Assembly (NCBI RefSeq): GCF_027604915.1 | Contig: NZ_JAJAQC010000066.1 | Location: 1-34,610 of the forward strand | From: Streptomonospora mangrovi | GTDB taxonomy: Bacteria > Actinomycetota > Actinomycetes > Streptosporangiales > Streptosporangiaceae | Reading direction: 5' to 3' | Length of the DNA: 34,610 nt | In this document: positions 1-8,304 of the stretch, piece by piece | Position numbering within the stretch: the first letter of the stretch is position 1 | Layout: each line of letters starts with the position of its first letter | Notes under the pieces: generated by a model | Told to the model about the DNA's origin: nothing | The model's database searches: none | The model's input: the letters and a program-made list of their open reading frames with translations, nothing else | Program-made: the position numbers and the translations under genes

Positions 1-1
1 G

Positions 2-127
2 CTCAAGCAGAACAGGGCGGTCGCGACCAGGTACGACAAGAGGGCCGCGGTCTATGACGGAACCGTCCAACTCGCCTCCATCCGCATCTGGCTGCGCGAC
101 CTCACCCGTTCAAAAAACACTGCCTAG
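2..127 (+). mobile_element. IS5-type transposase, C-terminal fragment (runs in from the left)
   Basis: Frame 2 reads without interruption from the window edge to TAG at 125-127 (41 residues). It contains LKQNRAVATRYDKRA, then a YDGTVQLASIRIWLRDL tail. This is the typical C-terminus of IS5-family (IS427-like) DDE transposases, which move the element by cut-and-paste. The catalytic residues would lie outside the window. The run TTCAAAAAACACTGCC at 109-124 could be the inner part of the right terminal inverted repeat, so the element probably ends within a few bases of the stop codon. No second copy of that repeat is visible here, so the exact end is inferred. It may be an intact element continuing to the left. 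Confidence 0.8.
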
Positions 128-140
128 CCGACCCGGGCCG

Positions 141-170
141 GGCCGCGCCCCGGTTCCCCGGGGCGCGGCC
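141..170. terminator. Perfect 13-bp hairpin between transposase and rocD
   Basis: GGCCGCGCCCCGG (141-153) and CCGGGGCGCGGCC (158-170) are perfect complements around a TTCC loop. The hairpin lies between two convergent genes, 13 bases after the transposase stop and 20 bases beyond the rocD stop. It has no U-tract, which is common for actinobacterial terminators. It probably works in both directions. Confidence 0.7.
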
Positions 171-189
171 GGCGCGGGCCAGACGCGGG

Positions 190-1467
190 TCAGGCGCGGG
201 CGGCGCCCAGGCCGCGCAGGACGGCGGCGAGCTGGTCCAGCGCCCAGTTCAGTTCGTCCTCGGTGATCACCAGCGGCGGCGACAGCCGGATGGTGGACCC
301 GTGGGTGTCCTTGACCAGGACGCCGCGTTCGGCCATCAGCTCGCACAACTGGCGGCCGGTGGCCAGGGCGGGGTCGACGTCGACGCCCGCCCACAGCCCG
401 ATGGAGCGCGCGGCGACCACGCCGTTGCCGACGAACTCCTTGAGCCGGGTGCGCAGGACCTCGCCCAGCCGCCGGGCGTTGTCGAGGTAGGGGCCCTCGC
501 GCAGCATGCGGACCACGGTGCGGCCCATGGCCCCGGCCAGCGGGTTGCCGCCGAAGGTGCTGCCGTGCTGGCCGGGCTTGATGACGCCGAGCACGTCTTC
601 GTCGGCGACCATGGCCGACACCGGGAGGATGCCGCCGCCCAGCGCCTTGCCGAACAGGTAGGCGTCGGGCACGGCGCCGCTGTGCTCGCAGGCGCGCACG
701 GTGCCGGTGCGGCCCAGGCCCGACTGGACCTCGTCGGCGATGAGCAGGGTGCGGGTGCGGTCGCAGATCTCGCGCAGGCGGGGGAGGTAGTCGTTGGGCG
801 GGACGATCACGCCGGCCTCGCCCTGGACGGGTTCGACCAGCACGGCGGCGGTGGTGGAGTCGACGGCCGCGGCCGCGGCGGCGGCGTCGCCGTAGGGGAC
901 GATGCGGAAGCCGGGGGTGTAGGGGCCGTAGCCGCCGTAGGCGTCGGGGTCCTCGGAGAAGGAGACGATGGTGGTGGTGCGGCCGTGGAAGTTGCCGCCG
1001 GCCACGACGATGGTGGCGGTGTCGGCGGGCACGCCCTTGACGTCGTAGGCCCAGCGGCGGGCGACCTTGACGGCGGTCTCGACGGCCTCGGCGCCGGAGT
1101 TCATCGGCAGGACCTGGTCCTTGCCGGCGAGCTGGGCCAGGGCGGTGACGAACGGCGCGAACTGGTCGTTGTAGAACGCGCGGCTGGTCAGGGTGACGCG
1201 GTCGAGCTGGTGGTGCGCGGCGGCCAGGAGTTCGGGGTTGCGGTGGCCGAAGTTGACGGCGGAGTAGCCCGCCAGGCAGTCGAGGTAGCGGCGCCCCTCG
1301 ACGTCGGTGACCCAGGCGCCCTCGCCTTCGGCGATGACGACGGGCAGGGGGTTGTAGTTGTGCGCTGAATGGGTTTCGGCCAGCCGGATGTGTTCGGTGG
1401 TCGACATGACCGGTCCGGCGGGGTCGCCGCCGGCAGGCCGGTTCCCCAGACCGCGGGTGTCGCTCAT
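190..1467 (-). CDS. rocD: Ornithine aminotransferase
   Basis: PLP-dependent class III aminotransferase, 425 aa. It transfers the delta-amino group of ornithine to 2-oxoglutarate, giving glutamate semialdehyde, which leads on to proline/glutamate (arginine catabolism, cytoplasm). Family signatures are NSGAEAVETAVKVARRW (PLP phosphate cup), NFHGRT, LIADEVQSGLGRTG (Asp binds the pyridine nitrogen) and LFGKALGGG with the Schiff-base lysine at about residue 274. LTSRAFYNDQ is characteristic of ornithine aminotransferases rather than acetylornithine enzymes. The ATG at 1467 is preferred because GGAGG lies 7 bases upstream; the ATG at 1407 has no such site, and an ATG at 1506 would put the operator-like palindrome inside the gene. 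It stands alone, ending at a hairpin shared with the IS5 remnant. No arginase gene is adjacent. Confidence 0.93.
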   Translation of the reverse strand: MSDTRGLGNRPAGGDPAGPVMSTTEHIRLAETHSAHNYNPLPVVIAEGEGAWVTDVEGRRYLDCLAGYSAVNFGHRNPELLAAAHHQLDRVTLTSRAFYNDQFAPFVTALAQLAGKDQVLPMNSGAEAVETAVKVARRWAYDVKGVPADTATIVVAGGNFHGRTTTIVSFSEDPDAYGGYGPYTPGFRIVPYGDAAAAAAAVDSTTAAVLVEPVQGEAGVIVPPNDYLPRLREICDRTRTLLIADEVQSGLGRTGTVRACEHSGAVPDAYLFGKALGGGILPVSAMVADEDVLGVIKPGQHGSTFGGNPLAGAMGRTVVRMLREGPYLDNARRLGEVLRTRLKEFVGNGVVAARSIGLWAGVDVDPALATGRQLCELMAERGVLVKDTHGSTIRLSPPLVITEDELNWALDQLAAVLRGLGAARA

Positions 1468-1488
1468 CCAGGATCCTCCGATCGCCCT

Positions 1489-1505
1489 TGATCGATGTTC
1501 GATCA
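1489..1505. promoter_or_regulatory. 17-bp palindrome upstream of rocD (candidate operator)
   Basis: TGATCGA-TGT-TCGATCA is a perfect 7-bp inverted repeat with a 3-base centre. It lies 21-37 bases upstream of the rocD start, where a promoter would be expected. Its A/T-containing arms contrast with the GC-rich surroundings. The binding protein cannot be named from the sequence; Lrp/AsnC, GntR or TetR types would all fit this size. Confidence 0.5.
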
Positions 1506-1679
1506 TGGGATACCCGCTCGGTTAACGAACAAAGCGCACCACGCCTGGCAGACCTGGGCCACCCGGCGCGCCGGTGCCGGGCGCGGCCACCCCCACCCCC
1601 GCCCCGCTGTGACGCGCCCCATAGCGGCATGATCGGTCGTCACACGCGTTCACGGGTACACCGGCGACCTGGGGGACCC

Positions 1680-3389
1680 ATGACTGAGACAGCCCGCGCC
1701 GCCGCCCGCCGGCCGGCGCACCCGCCCGCCCGCGAGGGCGCCGAGCGGCTGACCCTGGCCGCCGTGCTGGCGGCGGTCGCCGCCGCCGTGCCCGGACGCA
1801 CCGCCGTGGTCGCCGGCGAGCGCCGCGCCACCTACGCCGACCTCCTCGCCCGCGCCGACCGCCTGGCCGCGCACCTGGCCGGCGCCGGTGTGGCGCCCGG
1901 CGAGCGCGTGGCGGTCCTGGCGCACAACCGCCTGGAGTGGCTTGAGGCGTTCTTCGGCGCGCTGCGCGCCGGCGCGGTGCCGGTGAACGTCAACCACCGC
2001 TACATCGAGTCCGAACTGGTGCACGTCCTGGCCGACAGCGGCGCGGTCGCGCTGGTGGCCGAGCGCGCCCTGGCCGCGCGGCTCACGCGCGCCGCCGAAC
2101 TGCTGCCGCGGCTGCGCCGCGTCCTGCTGCTGGCCGACCCGGCGGGCGCCGCCCCGGCCGCCCCCGCCGAGAGCGCGGAGGCGGGCGCCTGGGGTGTGCC
2201 GGCCGCCGACTACGAGGCCGCGCTCGCCTGCGCGGCCGGCCGGCCCGACCCCGGCCTGGCCGACCCGGGCGGCGAGGCCCGCTACCTGCTCTACACCGGC
2301 GGCACCACCGGGCGACCCAAGGGCGTGGTGTGGCGCCAGTGCGACCTGTTCCGCGCCGCCCTGGAGCTGCGCCCGGCGGGCGCCCCCCGGGCCGCCTCGC
2401 CCGAGGAGGTGGCCGAGCGCGCCCGCGACCGCGCCCCGCGCCGGCTGCTGGTGCTGGGGCCGCTGATGCACGCCGCCGGGCAGTGGAACGCGCTGGGCAC
2501 CCTGTTCACCGGCGGCACCGTGGTGCTGGACACCGCCCCGGCCTTCGACGCCGAGGCGGCGGTGCGCCTGGCCGACCGCGAGCGCGCGCAGGCGGTGCAG
2601 GTGGTCGGCGACGCCATGGCGCGCCCGCTGGCCCAGCGGCTGACCGCCGTGCCCGACCGCTGCCCGGACCTGACCGCGGTGACCTCCGGCGGCACGCCGC
2701 TGACCCCGGCGGTGCGCGACCTGTGGCTGGCGTGGCGGCCCGGGCTGGCGGTGCACGACAGCTACGGGGGCTCGGAGACCGGGGTGTGCGGCGTGGCCGG
2801 CGGGGGCGCGCCGCGCTTCGCGGTGGGCGCCAGCGTGGCCGTGCTGGACGAGCGCCTGCGCCCGCTGGCGCCGGGGTCGGCCCGCGTGGGCCGCATCGCC
2901 CGCACCGGCCGCATCCCGCTGGGCTACCACAACGACCCCGCCGGCACCGCGCGCACCTTCCCCGTGGACGCCGAGGGGCGGCGCTGGGTGCTGTCGGGCG
3001 ACTACGGCACGGTGGAGGCCGACGGCACGGTGACCCTGCTGGGCCGGGGCTCGGCGGTGATCAACACCGCCGGGGAGAAGGTGTTCGCCGAGGAGGTGGA
3101 GTCGGTCGTCAAGGCGCACCCCGGCGTGGAGGACGCGATCGTGGTGGCCGCGCCCGACGACCTGCTGGGCCAGCGGGTGACCGCGATCGTGGCGCCGGCG
3201 CCCGGCGGCGGCCCCGACGCCGAGGCGCTGCGCGCCCACTGCCGCACCCGGCTGGCCGGGTTCAAGGTGCCGCGCTCGATCCACTTCGTGGACCGGGTGC
3301 GGCGCACGGCCGTGGGCAAGCAGGACTACAGGTGGGCGGCAGGCATAGCCCGCACTGCCCGCACCGGCCGGGGCACCGCCCGGGGGTAA
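1680..3389 (+). CDS. AMP-dependent acyl-CoA synthetase (FadD-type)
   Basis: ANL-superfamily ligase of 569 aa, which activates a carboxylic acid as acyl-AMP and then acyl-CoA. Seen: phosphate-binding loop YTGGTTGRPKGVVWRQ, the adenine-binding YGGSETG region, the hinge motif SGDYG, and a C-terminal GRGSAVINTAGEKVFAEEVE followed by KVPRS and the final lysine in GKQDYRWA. The WRQ after the P-loop and GKxDYRWA at the end recall the mycobacterial FadD3/FadD17/FadD19 group, which acts on long-chain or sterol-derived acids; the substrate here is unknown. ATG 1680 follows GGGGGA and begins the alignable sequence; upstream in-frame codons are proline-rich and unlikely to be translated. It is followed by a hairpin and an unrelated kinase gene, so it is probably monocistronic. 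Confidence 0.88.
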   Translation: MTETARAAARRPAHPPAREGAERLTLAAVLAAVAAAVPGRTAVVAGERRATYADLLARADRLAAHLAGAGVAPGERVAVLAHNRLEWLEAFFGALRAGAVPVNVNHRYIESELVHVLADSGAVALVAERALAARLTRAAELLPRLRRVLLLADPAGAAPAAPAESAEAGAWGVPAADYEAALACAAGRPDPGLADPGGEARYLLYTGGTTGRPKGVVWRQCDLFRAALELRPAGAPRAASPEEVAERARDRAPRRLLVLGPLMHAAGQWNALGTLFTGGTVVLDTAPAFDAEAAVRLADRERAQAVQVVGDAMARPLAQRLTAVPDRCPDLTAVTSGGTPLTPAVRDLWLAWRPGLAVHDSYGGSETGVCGVAGGGAPRFAVGASVAVLDERLRPLAPGSARVGRIARTGRIPLGYHNDPAGTARTFPVDAEGRRWVLSGDYGTVEADGTVTLLGRGSAVINTAGEKVFAEEVESVVKAHPGVEDAIVVAAPDDLLGQRVTAIVAPAPGGGPDAEALRAHCRTRLAGFKVPRSIHFVDRVRRTAVGKQDYRWAAGIARTARTGRGTARG

Positions 3390-3394
3390 GGGGT

Positions 3395-3439
3395 CCCCCG
3401 CCCGGGGGTGGGCGCCGGCCGCCGCCCGCGCGGGCGCCC
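3395..3439 (+). terminator. Tandem hairpins after the acyl-CoA synthetase
   Basis: CCCCC/GGGGG (3395-3399 with 3404-3408) is followed at once by GGGCGCC/GGCGCCC (3410-3416 with 3433-3439). The pair starts 6 bases after the stop codon at 3389. No U-run follows. Confidence 0.45.
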
Positions 3440-3553
3440 GCGCTGCGGCGCAGGTCAGCCGCTGTCCCCCCGACACAACGTGTCCAACCGGTAATACCCG
3501 CGCGATCTCCGCGATCCCCATGAATGTCGCCCCTCGCGCTAAGGTCTGTGCAC

Positions 3554-5128
3554 ATGGCCTCCCACGTACTCGCCGACCGCTATCGGCTCCTTGAGCCGAT
3601 CGGCCATGGCGGCATGGGCACCGTGTGGCGCGCCGAGGACGAACTCCTGCACCGCCACGTCGCGATCAAGGAGGTGCGGGTCGCCCCCGACCTCGACCCC
3701 GACAAGCGCGACGAGCTGATCGCCCGGACCATGCGCGAGGCGCGCATCTGCGCGGGCCTGAGCACCCACCCCGGGATCGTCACCATCCACGACGTGGTCC
3801 GCGAGGGCGGGCGGCCCTGGATCGTCATGGAGCTGGTCAGCGGCCGGGGCCTGGACCGGGTCGTGGCCGAGGAGGGGCCGCTGTCGCCGCGCCGCACCGC
3901 CGAGGTCGGCCGCCAGATCTTCGCCGCGCTGGACAGCGCGCACCGGGCCGGGGTGGTGCACCGCGACGTCAAGCCGGCCAACGTCATGCTGCTGCCCGAC
4001 GGCCGCGCCATGCTCTCCGACTTCGGCATCGCGGTGTCGGACTCCGAGGACAAGCTGACCCTCACCGGCAAGCTGCCCGGCTCGCCGGGCTACGTCGCCC
4101 CCGAGCGGCTGCGGCACAACGTGATGTCGCCGGCCGCCGACGTCTGGTCGCTGGGCGCCACCCTGTACTTCGCCGTGGAGGGCCGGTCGGCCTTCGAGCG
4201 CCCCACCAACGCCGGCCGCCTCACCGCCGCGCTGGAGTCCCCGCCCGACCCGCCCCGCCGCGCCGGCCCGCTGCGCCCCGTGCTCAACGGCATGCTCCAG
4301 CCCGACCCCGAGCACCGGCTGGGCGGCTCCGCGCTGGACTCCGCGCTGGCCGGGGTCGTCGCCGGCGCCGGGGCCGAGGACGCCACCCCCACCCAGCTCG
4401 ACGTCTCCGGCTCCCTGCCGCAGACCCCCGCCGCCGACCGCGCCCCCGGCCTGCTGGACTCCGCCCCGCTGCGCCCGGCCGTCCCGATGACCGCCGGGAG
4501 CCTGGCGCCGGCCCGCCTGGACCGGCGCGGCTGGACCCGGGTGCTGGCCTCGCTCCTGCTCGGCCTGCTCACCCTGATCGCGGCCCCGCTGCTGGTGGAG
4601 TACCTCTCCAGCGTGCTCATCAACGACGACCCCGCCCCCAGCCCCTCGGTCGAGAACACCGCCGCCGACCACGCCAACGCCCTCCAGGACGCCCCGCCGC
4701 TGCCCGAGGGGTTCGTGGAGCACACCGGCGACGGGTTCCGGGTGGCCGCCCCCGGCGACTGGTCGGCCGCCCAGGAACCGGACGGCCTGCGGATCTCCGC
4801 GCCCGACGCCGCCCAGGACGTCCTGCTGACCCGGGTGGACCTCGACGGCGCCACCCCGGTGGAGCACCTGCGCGCCCTGGAGGCCGAGCACGCGGGCCGG
4901 CCCGGCTTTCGCAGCATCACCCTGGAGGAGGTCGACCACCCGGCCGGCGCGGCCGCGCGGTGGACCTTCGAGACCGCCGAGTCGGGCGTGCCGCGGATGT
5001 GCAGCGGCCTGCTGGTGGCCGACTCCCAGGGCCGGGCCGCCATGGTGGTCTACAGCGCCGACCCCGAGCGCTGGGAGCAGGAGGCGCAGACCCGCCAGGC
5101 CGCGCTGGACTCGTTGCGCCGGGCCTGA
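3554..5128 (+). CDS. Membrane-anchored Ser/Thr protein kinase
   Basis: Hanks-type kinase, 524 aa, phosphorylating Ser/Thr on unidentified cytoplasmic targets. Seen: glycine loop IGHGGMGTVW (about 16-25), VAIK lysine about 39, catalytic HRDVKPAN (Asp about 138), DFG about 156-158, activation-loop threonines in KLTLTGKLPGSPGYVAPE. A Pro/Ala-rich linker leads to one membrane helix (about 330-352, LLLGLLTLIAAPLL) and then a 170-residue extracellular part without PASTA repeats. That part (GFVEHTGDGFRVAAPGDW...) resembles the small sensor-like tails common in actinomycete kinases; its ligand is unknown. ATG 3554 starts the conserved YRLLEPIG region; ATG 3524 is an alternative. A TAAGGT -10-like hexamer sits 8 bases before 3554, so the mRNA may be leaderless. 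Confidence 0.9.
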   Translation: MASHVLADRYRLLEPIGHGGMGTVWRAEDELLHRHVAIKEVRVAPDLDPDKRDELIARTMREARICAGLSTHPGIVTIHDVVREGGRPWIVMELVSGRGLDRVVAEEGPLSPRRTAEVGRQIFAALDSAHRAGVVHRDVKPANVMLLPDGRAMLSDFGIAVSDSEDKLTLTGKLPGSPGYVAPERLRHNVMSPAADVWSLGATLYFAVEGRSAFERPTNAGRLTAALESPPDPPRRAGPLRPVLNGMLQPDPEHRLGGSALDSALAGVVAGAGAEDATPTQLDVSGSLPQTPAADRAPGLLDSAPLRPAVPMTAGSLAPARLDRRGWTRVLASLLLGLLTLIAAPLLVEYLSSVLINDDPAPSPSVENTAADHANALQDAPPLPEGFVEHTGDGFRVAAPGDWSAAQEPDGLRISAPDAAQDVLLTRVDLDGATPVEHLRALEAEHAGRPGFRSITLEEVDHPAGAAARWTFETAESGVPRMCSGLLVADSQGRAAMVVYSADPERWEQEAQTRQAALDSLRRA

Positions 5129-5265
5129 CCCCGGCCCGGCCCAAGCGCCCGTGGGATCATGGCGCCGACCGGTGCGAACGGCCGGTCCGCGCGGGCGGCG
5201 CGCCGGACGCGCGGCGGCCGCCGACGCGGGCGCCGGCCCGCCACCCAGCATCCGAAGGGACGCCC

Positions 5266-6090
5266 GTGAGCAGCAGCAACATCCTGTCCATCGCCGGCAG
5301 CGACCCCAGCGGCGGCGCCGGGATCCAGGCGGACCTCAAGACGTTCTCCGCCCTGGGCGGCTACGGCATGGCCGTGATCACCGCGCTCACCGCGCAGTCC
5401 ACCACGGGCGTCACCGGCGTGCACGAGGTGCCGGCGCACTTCGTCGCCGCCCAGTTGGAGACCCTGCTCACCGACGTGCGCGTGGACGCCGTCAAGATCG
5501 GCATGCTGGCCACCGCCGAGGTGGTCGAGGCCGTCGCCGACGCCCTGGACCGCCACGCGCCGCCGCACGTGGTGCTGGACCCGGTGATGGTCGCCAAGAG
5601 CGGCGACCGGCTGCTGGCGCCCGAGGCGATCGAGGCGGTGCGCACCCGACTGGTCCCCCGGGTCGACCTCATCACGCCCAACCTGCCCGAGGCCGCCGAA
5701 CTCCTCGGCGAGGAGGAGCGCCACGACCTGACGTCCATGCGCGAGCAGGCCGAGCGCCTGCTGGACCTGGGTGCCCGCCGGGTCCTGCTCAAGGGCGGCC
5801 ACCTGCACGGGGAGAGCAGCACCGACCTGCTGGTGGCCCCCGACGGCCGGGTGGCGACGTTCACCGCCGAGCGCGTGGCCACCCGCAACACCCACGGCAC
5901 CGGCTGCACCCTGTCCTCGGCGATCGCCGCCCTGCTGCCCCGCCGCCGCGACTACGACGACGCCGTGCGCGACGCCAAGGACTACCTCACCGAGGCGCTG
6001 CGCCGCGCCGACGACCTCGACGTGGGCCGGGGCAAGGGCCCCACGCACCACTTCCACGCCTGGTGGGAGGACACCGGGCGGCGCGGCTGA
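5266..6090 (+). CDS. thiD: Hydroxymethylpyrimidine / phosphomethylpyrimidine kinase
   Basis: Ribokinase-fold enzyme of 274 aa that phosphorylates HMP and HMP-P to HMP-PP for thiamine biosynthesis and salvage. Seen: N-terminal SIAGSDPSGGAGIQADLKTF (the HMP-binding signature), VDAVKIGML, VLDPVMVAKSG, ITPNLPEAAELL, VLLKGGH and the C-terminal anion-hole and catalytic-base motif NTHGTGCTLSSAIAA. The GTG at 5266 has GAAGGGA 5 bases upstream and gives the usual family length. No TPP riboswitch signature was found in the 137 bases after the kinase gene, so it may share the kinase transcript or have a weak promoter. It ends at a very strong hairpin. Confidence 0.93.
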   Translation: MSSSNILSIAGSDPSGGAGIQADLKTFSALGGYGMAVITALTAQSTTGVTGVHEVPAHFVAAQLETLLTDVRVDAVKIGMLATAEVVEAVADALDRHAPPHVVLDPVMVAKSGDRLLAPEAIEAVRTRLVPRVDLITPNLPEAAELLGEEERHDLTSMREQAERLLDLGARRVLLKGGHLHGESSTDLLVAPDGRVATFTAERVATRNTHGTGCTLSSAIAALLPRRRDYDDAVRDAKDYLTEALRRADDLDVGRGKGPTHHFHAWWEDTGRRG

Positions 6091-6140
6091 CACGGCCGCC
6101 GCCCGGGGCGGGGAGAACCGAGGACACGCGGGACAAGCGG

Positions 6141-6175
6141 AAGGGGGCGCCCCGCGCGGTGCGGGGCGCCCCCTT
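6141..6175. terminator. Bidirectional terminator, 15-bp perfect stem
   Basis: AAGGGGGCGCCCCGC (6141-6155) pairs perfectly with GCGGGGCGCCCCCTT (6161-6175) around a 5-base loop. The flanking A and T pairs give a short A/U end on both strands. It lies between the convergent thiD and symporter genes. Confidence 0.85.
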
Positions 6176-6225
6176 CAGAGGCCGCGCGCCGGCCGCCCAC
6201 CCCGGAGGGCCGGCGGCCGGCCCGG

Positions 6226-7644
6226 TCAGCTCGGCCGGACGTCCACGATCGTGGAGTCGGGGTTCTTCCAGTCGGGGTTGGCGAAGTACTTCTTGGTCTC
6301 GGCGACCACCACGCCCGACAGCAGCAGCAGCCCGACGAGGTTGGGCAGCGCCATCAGGCCGTTGGCGATGTCGCTGAAGGACCAGATCACGTCCAGCGGC
6401 ACGGTCGCGCCGATGTAGACCACCGCCACGAACACCAGGCGGAACGGGAACACGCCCTTGCGCCCGACGAGGAAGTCGATGCACCGCTCGCCGTAGTAGG
6501 ACCAGCCCACGATGGTGGTGAAGGCGAAGAACATCACCGAGATCGCCACGCCGTAGGTGCCCAGCGGGGCCAGCGCCGGCGAGATCGCGCCGAGGCCGTC
6601 GGACATCGCCTGGGCGGTGAGCAGCGAGCCGTCGTCGGTGGAGGTCTCCCAGGCGCCGGTGACGATGATGACCAGGCAGGTCATCGACACCACGATGATG
6701 GTGTCGATGAAGGTCTGGGTCATGGACACCATGGCCTGGCGCACCGGCTGGTCGGTCTTGGCCGAGGCGGCGGCGATACCGCCGGTGCCCAGGCCCGACT
6801 CGTTGGAGAAGATGCCGCGCGCCACGCCCTGCTGGATGGCGAACAGCAGCGCCGAGCCCAGCAGGCCGCCGGCGGCCGACCGGCCGGTGAACGCCTCGGT
6901 GAAGACCAGCGCCAGCGCGGCGGGCAGCTCGCCGATGTGGGCGATGAGCACCATCAGCGAGATGACGATGTAGAAGACGATCATCAGCGGCACGACCGCC
7001 GAGGCGAACCGGCCGATGCTCTTGATGCCGCCGATCACCACCAGGGCGGTGACCACCACGAGCACGATGCCCGAAATCCACGGCGGGATGGAGAACACGT
7101 CCTCCATCTGGAGGGCCACGGTGTTGGCCTGCGTGCCGTTGCCGATGCCGAAGGAGGCGATCGCGCCGAACACGGCGAACGCCCCGCCCAGCACCAGCCC
7201 CAGCCCGCCGGGCAGGCCGTAGCGGAGGTAGAACATCGGGCCGCCGCTCTGCTCGCCGCGGGCGTCGGGGCGGCGGTACTTCACGCCGAGCAGGGCCTCG
7301 CTGTACTTGGTGGCCATGCCCAGCAGCGCCACCAGCCACATCCAGAACAGCGCGCCGGGACCGCCGGCGGTGATCGCCAGCGCGGCGCCGGCGATGTTGC
7401 CGACACCGACCGTGGCCGCCAGCGCCGTGCTCAGCGCCTGGTAGTGGGAGATGTCGCCCTGGGCGCTACCGCCCTCGGTGCGCCGGACGAGCGCGAGCCA
7501 CAGGGCGTGGAAGAGGACCCGGAACTGGAGCAGGCGCAGCCGGATCGTCAGGTAGAGGCCGGTGAGCAGCAGCAGGGGGATGAGGACGAAGGGTCCCCAC
7601 ACCACTGAGGAGATAAGGCCCAGGATGTCCTGGAGTTGGGCCAT
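6226..7644 (-). CDS. Alanine/glycine:cation symporter (AGCS family)
   Basis: Polytopic inner-membrane protein of 472 aa that takes up alanine or glycine with Na+ (or H+). Many hydrophobic helices are visible (about 10-11). AGCS signatures present: GDISHYQALSTALAATVGVGNIAG, the GGPGALFWMW loop, ATKYSEALLGVKYR, NESGLGTGG followed by AAASAKTDQPVRQ, and GWSYYGERCIDFL. ATG 7644 has GGGAG 7 bases upstream and starts directly at the first helix region. It is transcribed alone toward the thiD terminator. The 217-base upstream region contains an imperfect CCCGCG/CGCGGG hairpin but no recognisable glycine riboswitch core. Confidence 0.93.
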   Translation of the reverse strand: MAQLQDILGLISSVVWGPFVLIPLLLLTGLYLTIRLRLLQFRVLFHALWLALVRRTEGGSAQGDISHYQALSTALAATVGVGNIAGAALAITAGGPGALFWMWLVALLGMATKYSEALLGVKYRRPDARGEQSGGPMFYLRYGLPGGLGLVLGGAFAVFGAIASFGIGNGTQANTVALQMEDVFSIPPWISGIVLVVVTALVVIGGIKSIGRFASAVVPLMIVFYIVISLMVLIAHIGELPAALALVFTEAFTGRSAAGGLLGSALLFAIQQGVARGIFSNESGLGTGGIAAASAKTDQPVRQAMVSMTQTFIDTIIVVSMTCLVIIVTGAWETSTDDGSLLTAQAMSDGLGAISPALAPLGTYGVAISVMFFAFTTIVGWSYYGERCIDFLVGRKGVFPFRLVFVAVVYIGATVPLDVIWSFSDIANGLMALPNLVGLLLLSGVVVAETKKYFANPDWKNPDSTIVDVRPS

Positions 7645-7861
7645 GGACGGACTCCCTGTCGGTCGGATCGGGGACGCCGGCCGGTGCCCGCGCCGCCGGG
7701 TGTGCGGGGCGTTGGGCGGGCGTGCCGGAGCCCAGCACAGCGGCGCGGGGTCCGGTTCGGCGCAGGGAAAGGGTCACACCCGCGCGTCACGCGGGCATCA
7801 CGTTTCCTCCACACGACGGTTGCGCCTGGTTTGCGTGTTACGCCTGAGTGAAAGGGGCGTT

Positions 7862-8110
7862 TCAGTCGGTGTCGGACTCCCCCGCCTGGGCGCGGGCCAG
7901 CGCCGCGACGGCCGCCGCCGCCTCGCGCGGGTCGGCTCCGCGCCCCACCGCGATCCCCACCAGGTAGGTGGTCACCGGCGCGGCGGGGCGCGCGATCGAG
8001 TGCGCGGCGTCCTTGGCGAGGTCCAGCACGCGGTCCACGTCGGACTTGCCGATCTCCTCGGACAGCTCCAGTTCGGCGCAGACCTGCTGCGCCCACTCGA
8101 CCAGGGTCAT
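7862..8110 (-). CDS. Small DUF6457-type protein
   Basis: 82-aa protein starting MTLVEWAQQVCAELEL, with AGGAG 5 bases before ATG 8110. An earlier in-frame start at 8143 lacks a ribosome site. The pattern (LxEW, then VDRVLDLAKDAAHSIARPAAPVTTYLVGIAVGRG, then an alanine-rich helix) matches what I know as DUF6457, usually found beside molybdenum-cofactor guanylyltransferase (mobA) or fused to it. Function is unknown; it is probably soluble and all-helical. No mobA gene is present next to it here, which is unusual for the family. It is divergent from the glycosyltransferase gene at 8305. Confidence 0.75.
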   Translation of the reverse strand: MTLVEWAQQVCAELELSEEIGKSDVDRVLDLAKDAAHSIARPAAPVTTYLVGIAVGRGADPREAAAAVAALARAQAGESDTD

Positions 8111-8240
8111 TGCGGCTCCTGTGGCTGGTGGGGACGAAAGCACGACAGGTGGCGATCCTACGACGGCCGGGCCGCGGCGGGCCGCCGAAAATGTCGCATT
8201 CCCGGTGGCGGGTCGTTGACCGCGCGTATGCCGCCGGTAC

Positions 8241-8268
8241 GAACCGGTTCATTCTCGCTGCTTAGGGT
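8241..8268 (+). promoter_or_regulatory. Candidate promoter with palindrome for the GT4 gene
   Basis: The perfect 10-bp palindrome GAACCGGTTC (8241-8250) sits where a -35 element would be relative to a TAGGGT -10-like hexamer (8263-8268). Transcription would start near 8275, about 30 bases before ATG 8305. Whether the palindrome is an operator or part of an ECF-type -35 element cannot be decided by eye. Confidence 0.35.
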
Positions 8269-8304
8269 CCCGACCAGGAGCCGTCCCGTGAACGGGAGAG
8301 CCGC

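Noticed and set aside
3625-5265. Long in-frame upstream extension of thiD inside the kinase gene
   Set aside because: It is the shifted frame of the kinase. The GTG at 5266 with a good ribosome site and the conserved SIAGSDPSGG start mark the true beginning.
7645-7861. Possible glycine riboswitch in front of the AGCS symporter
   Set aside because: The conserved glycine aptamer cores are not present; only a GC hairpin is seen.
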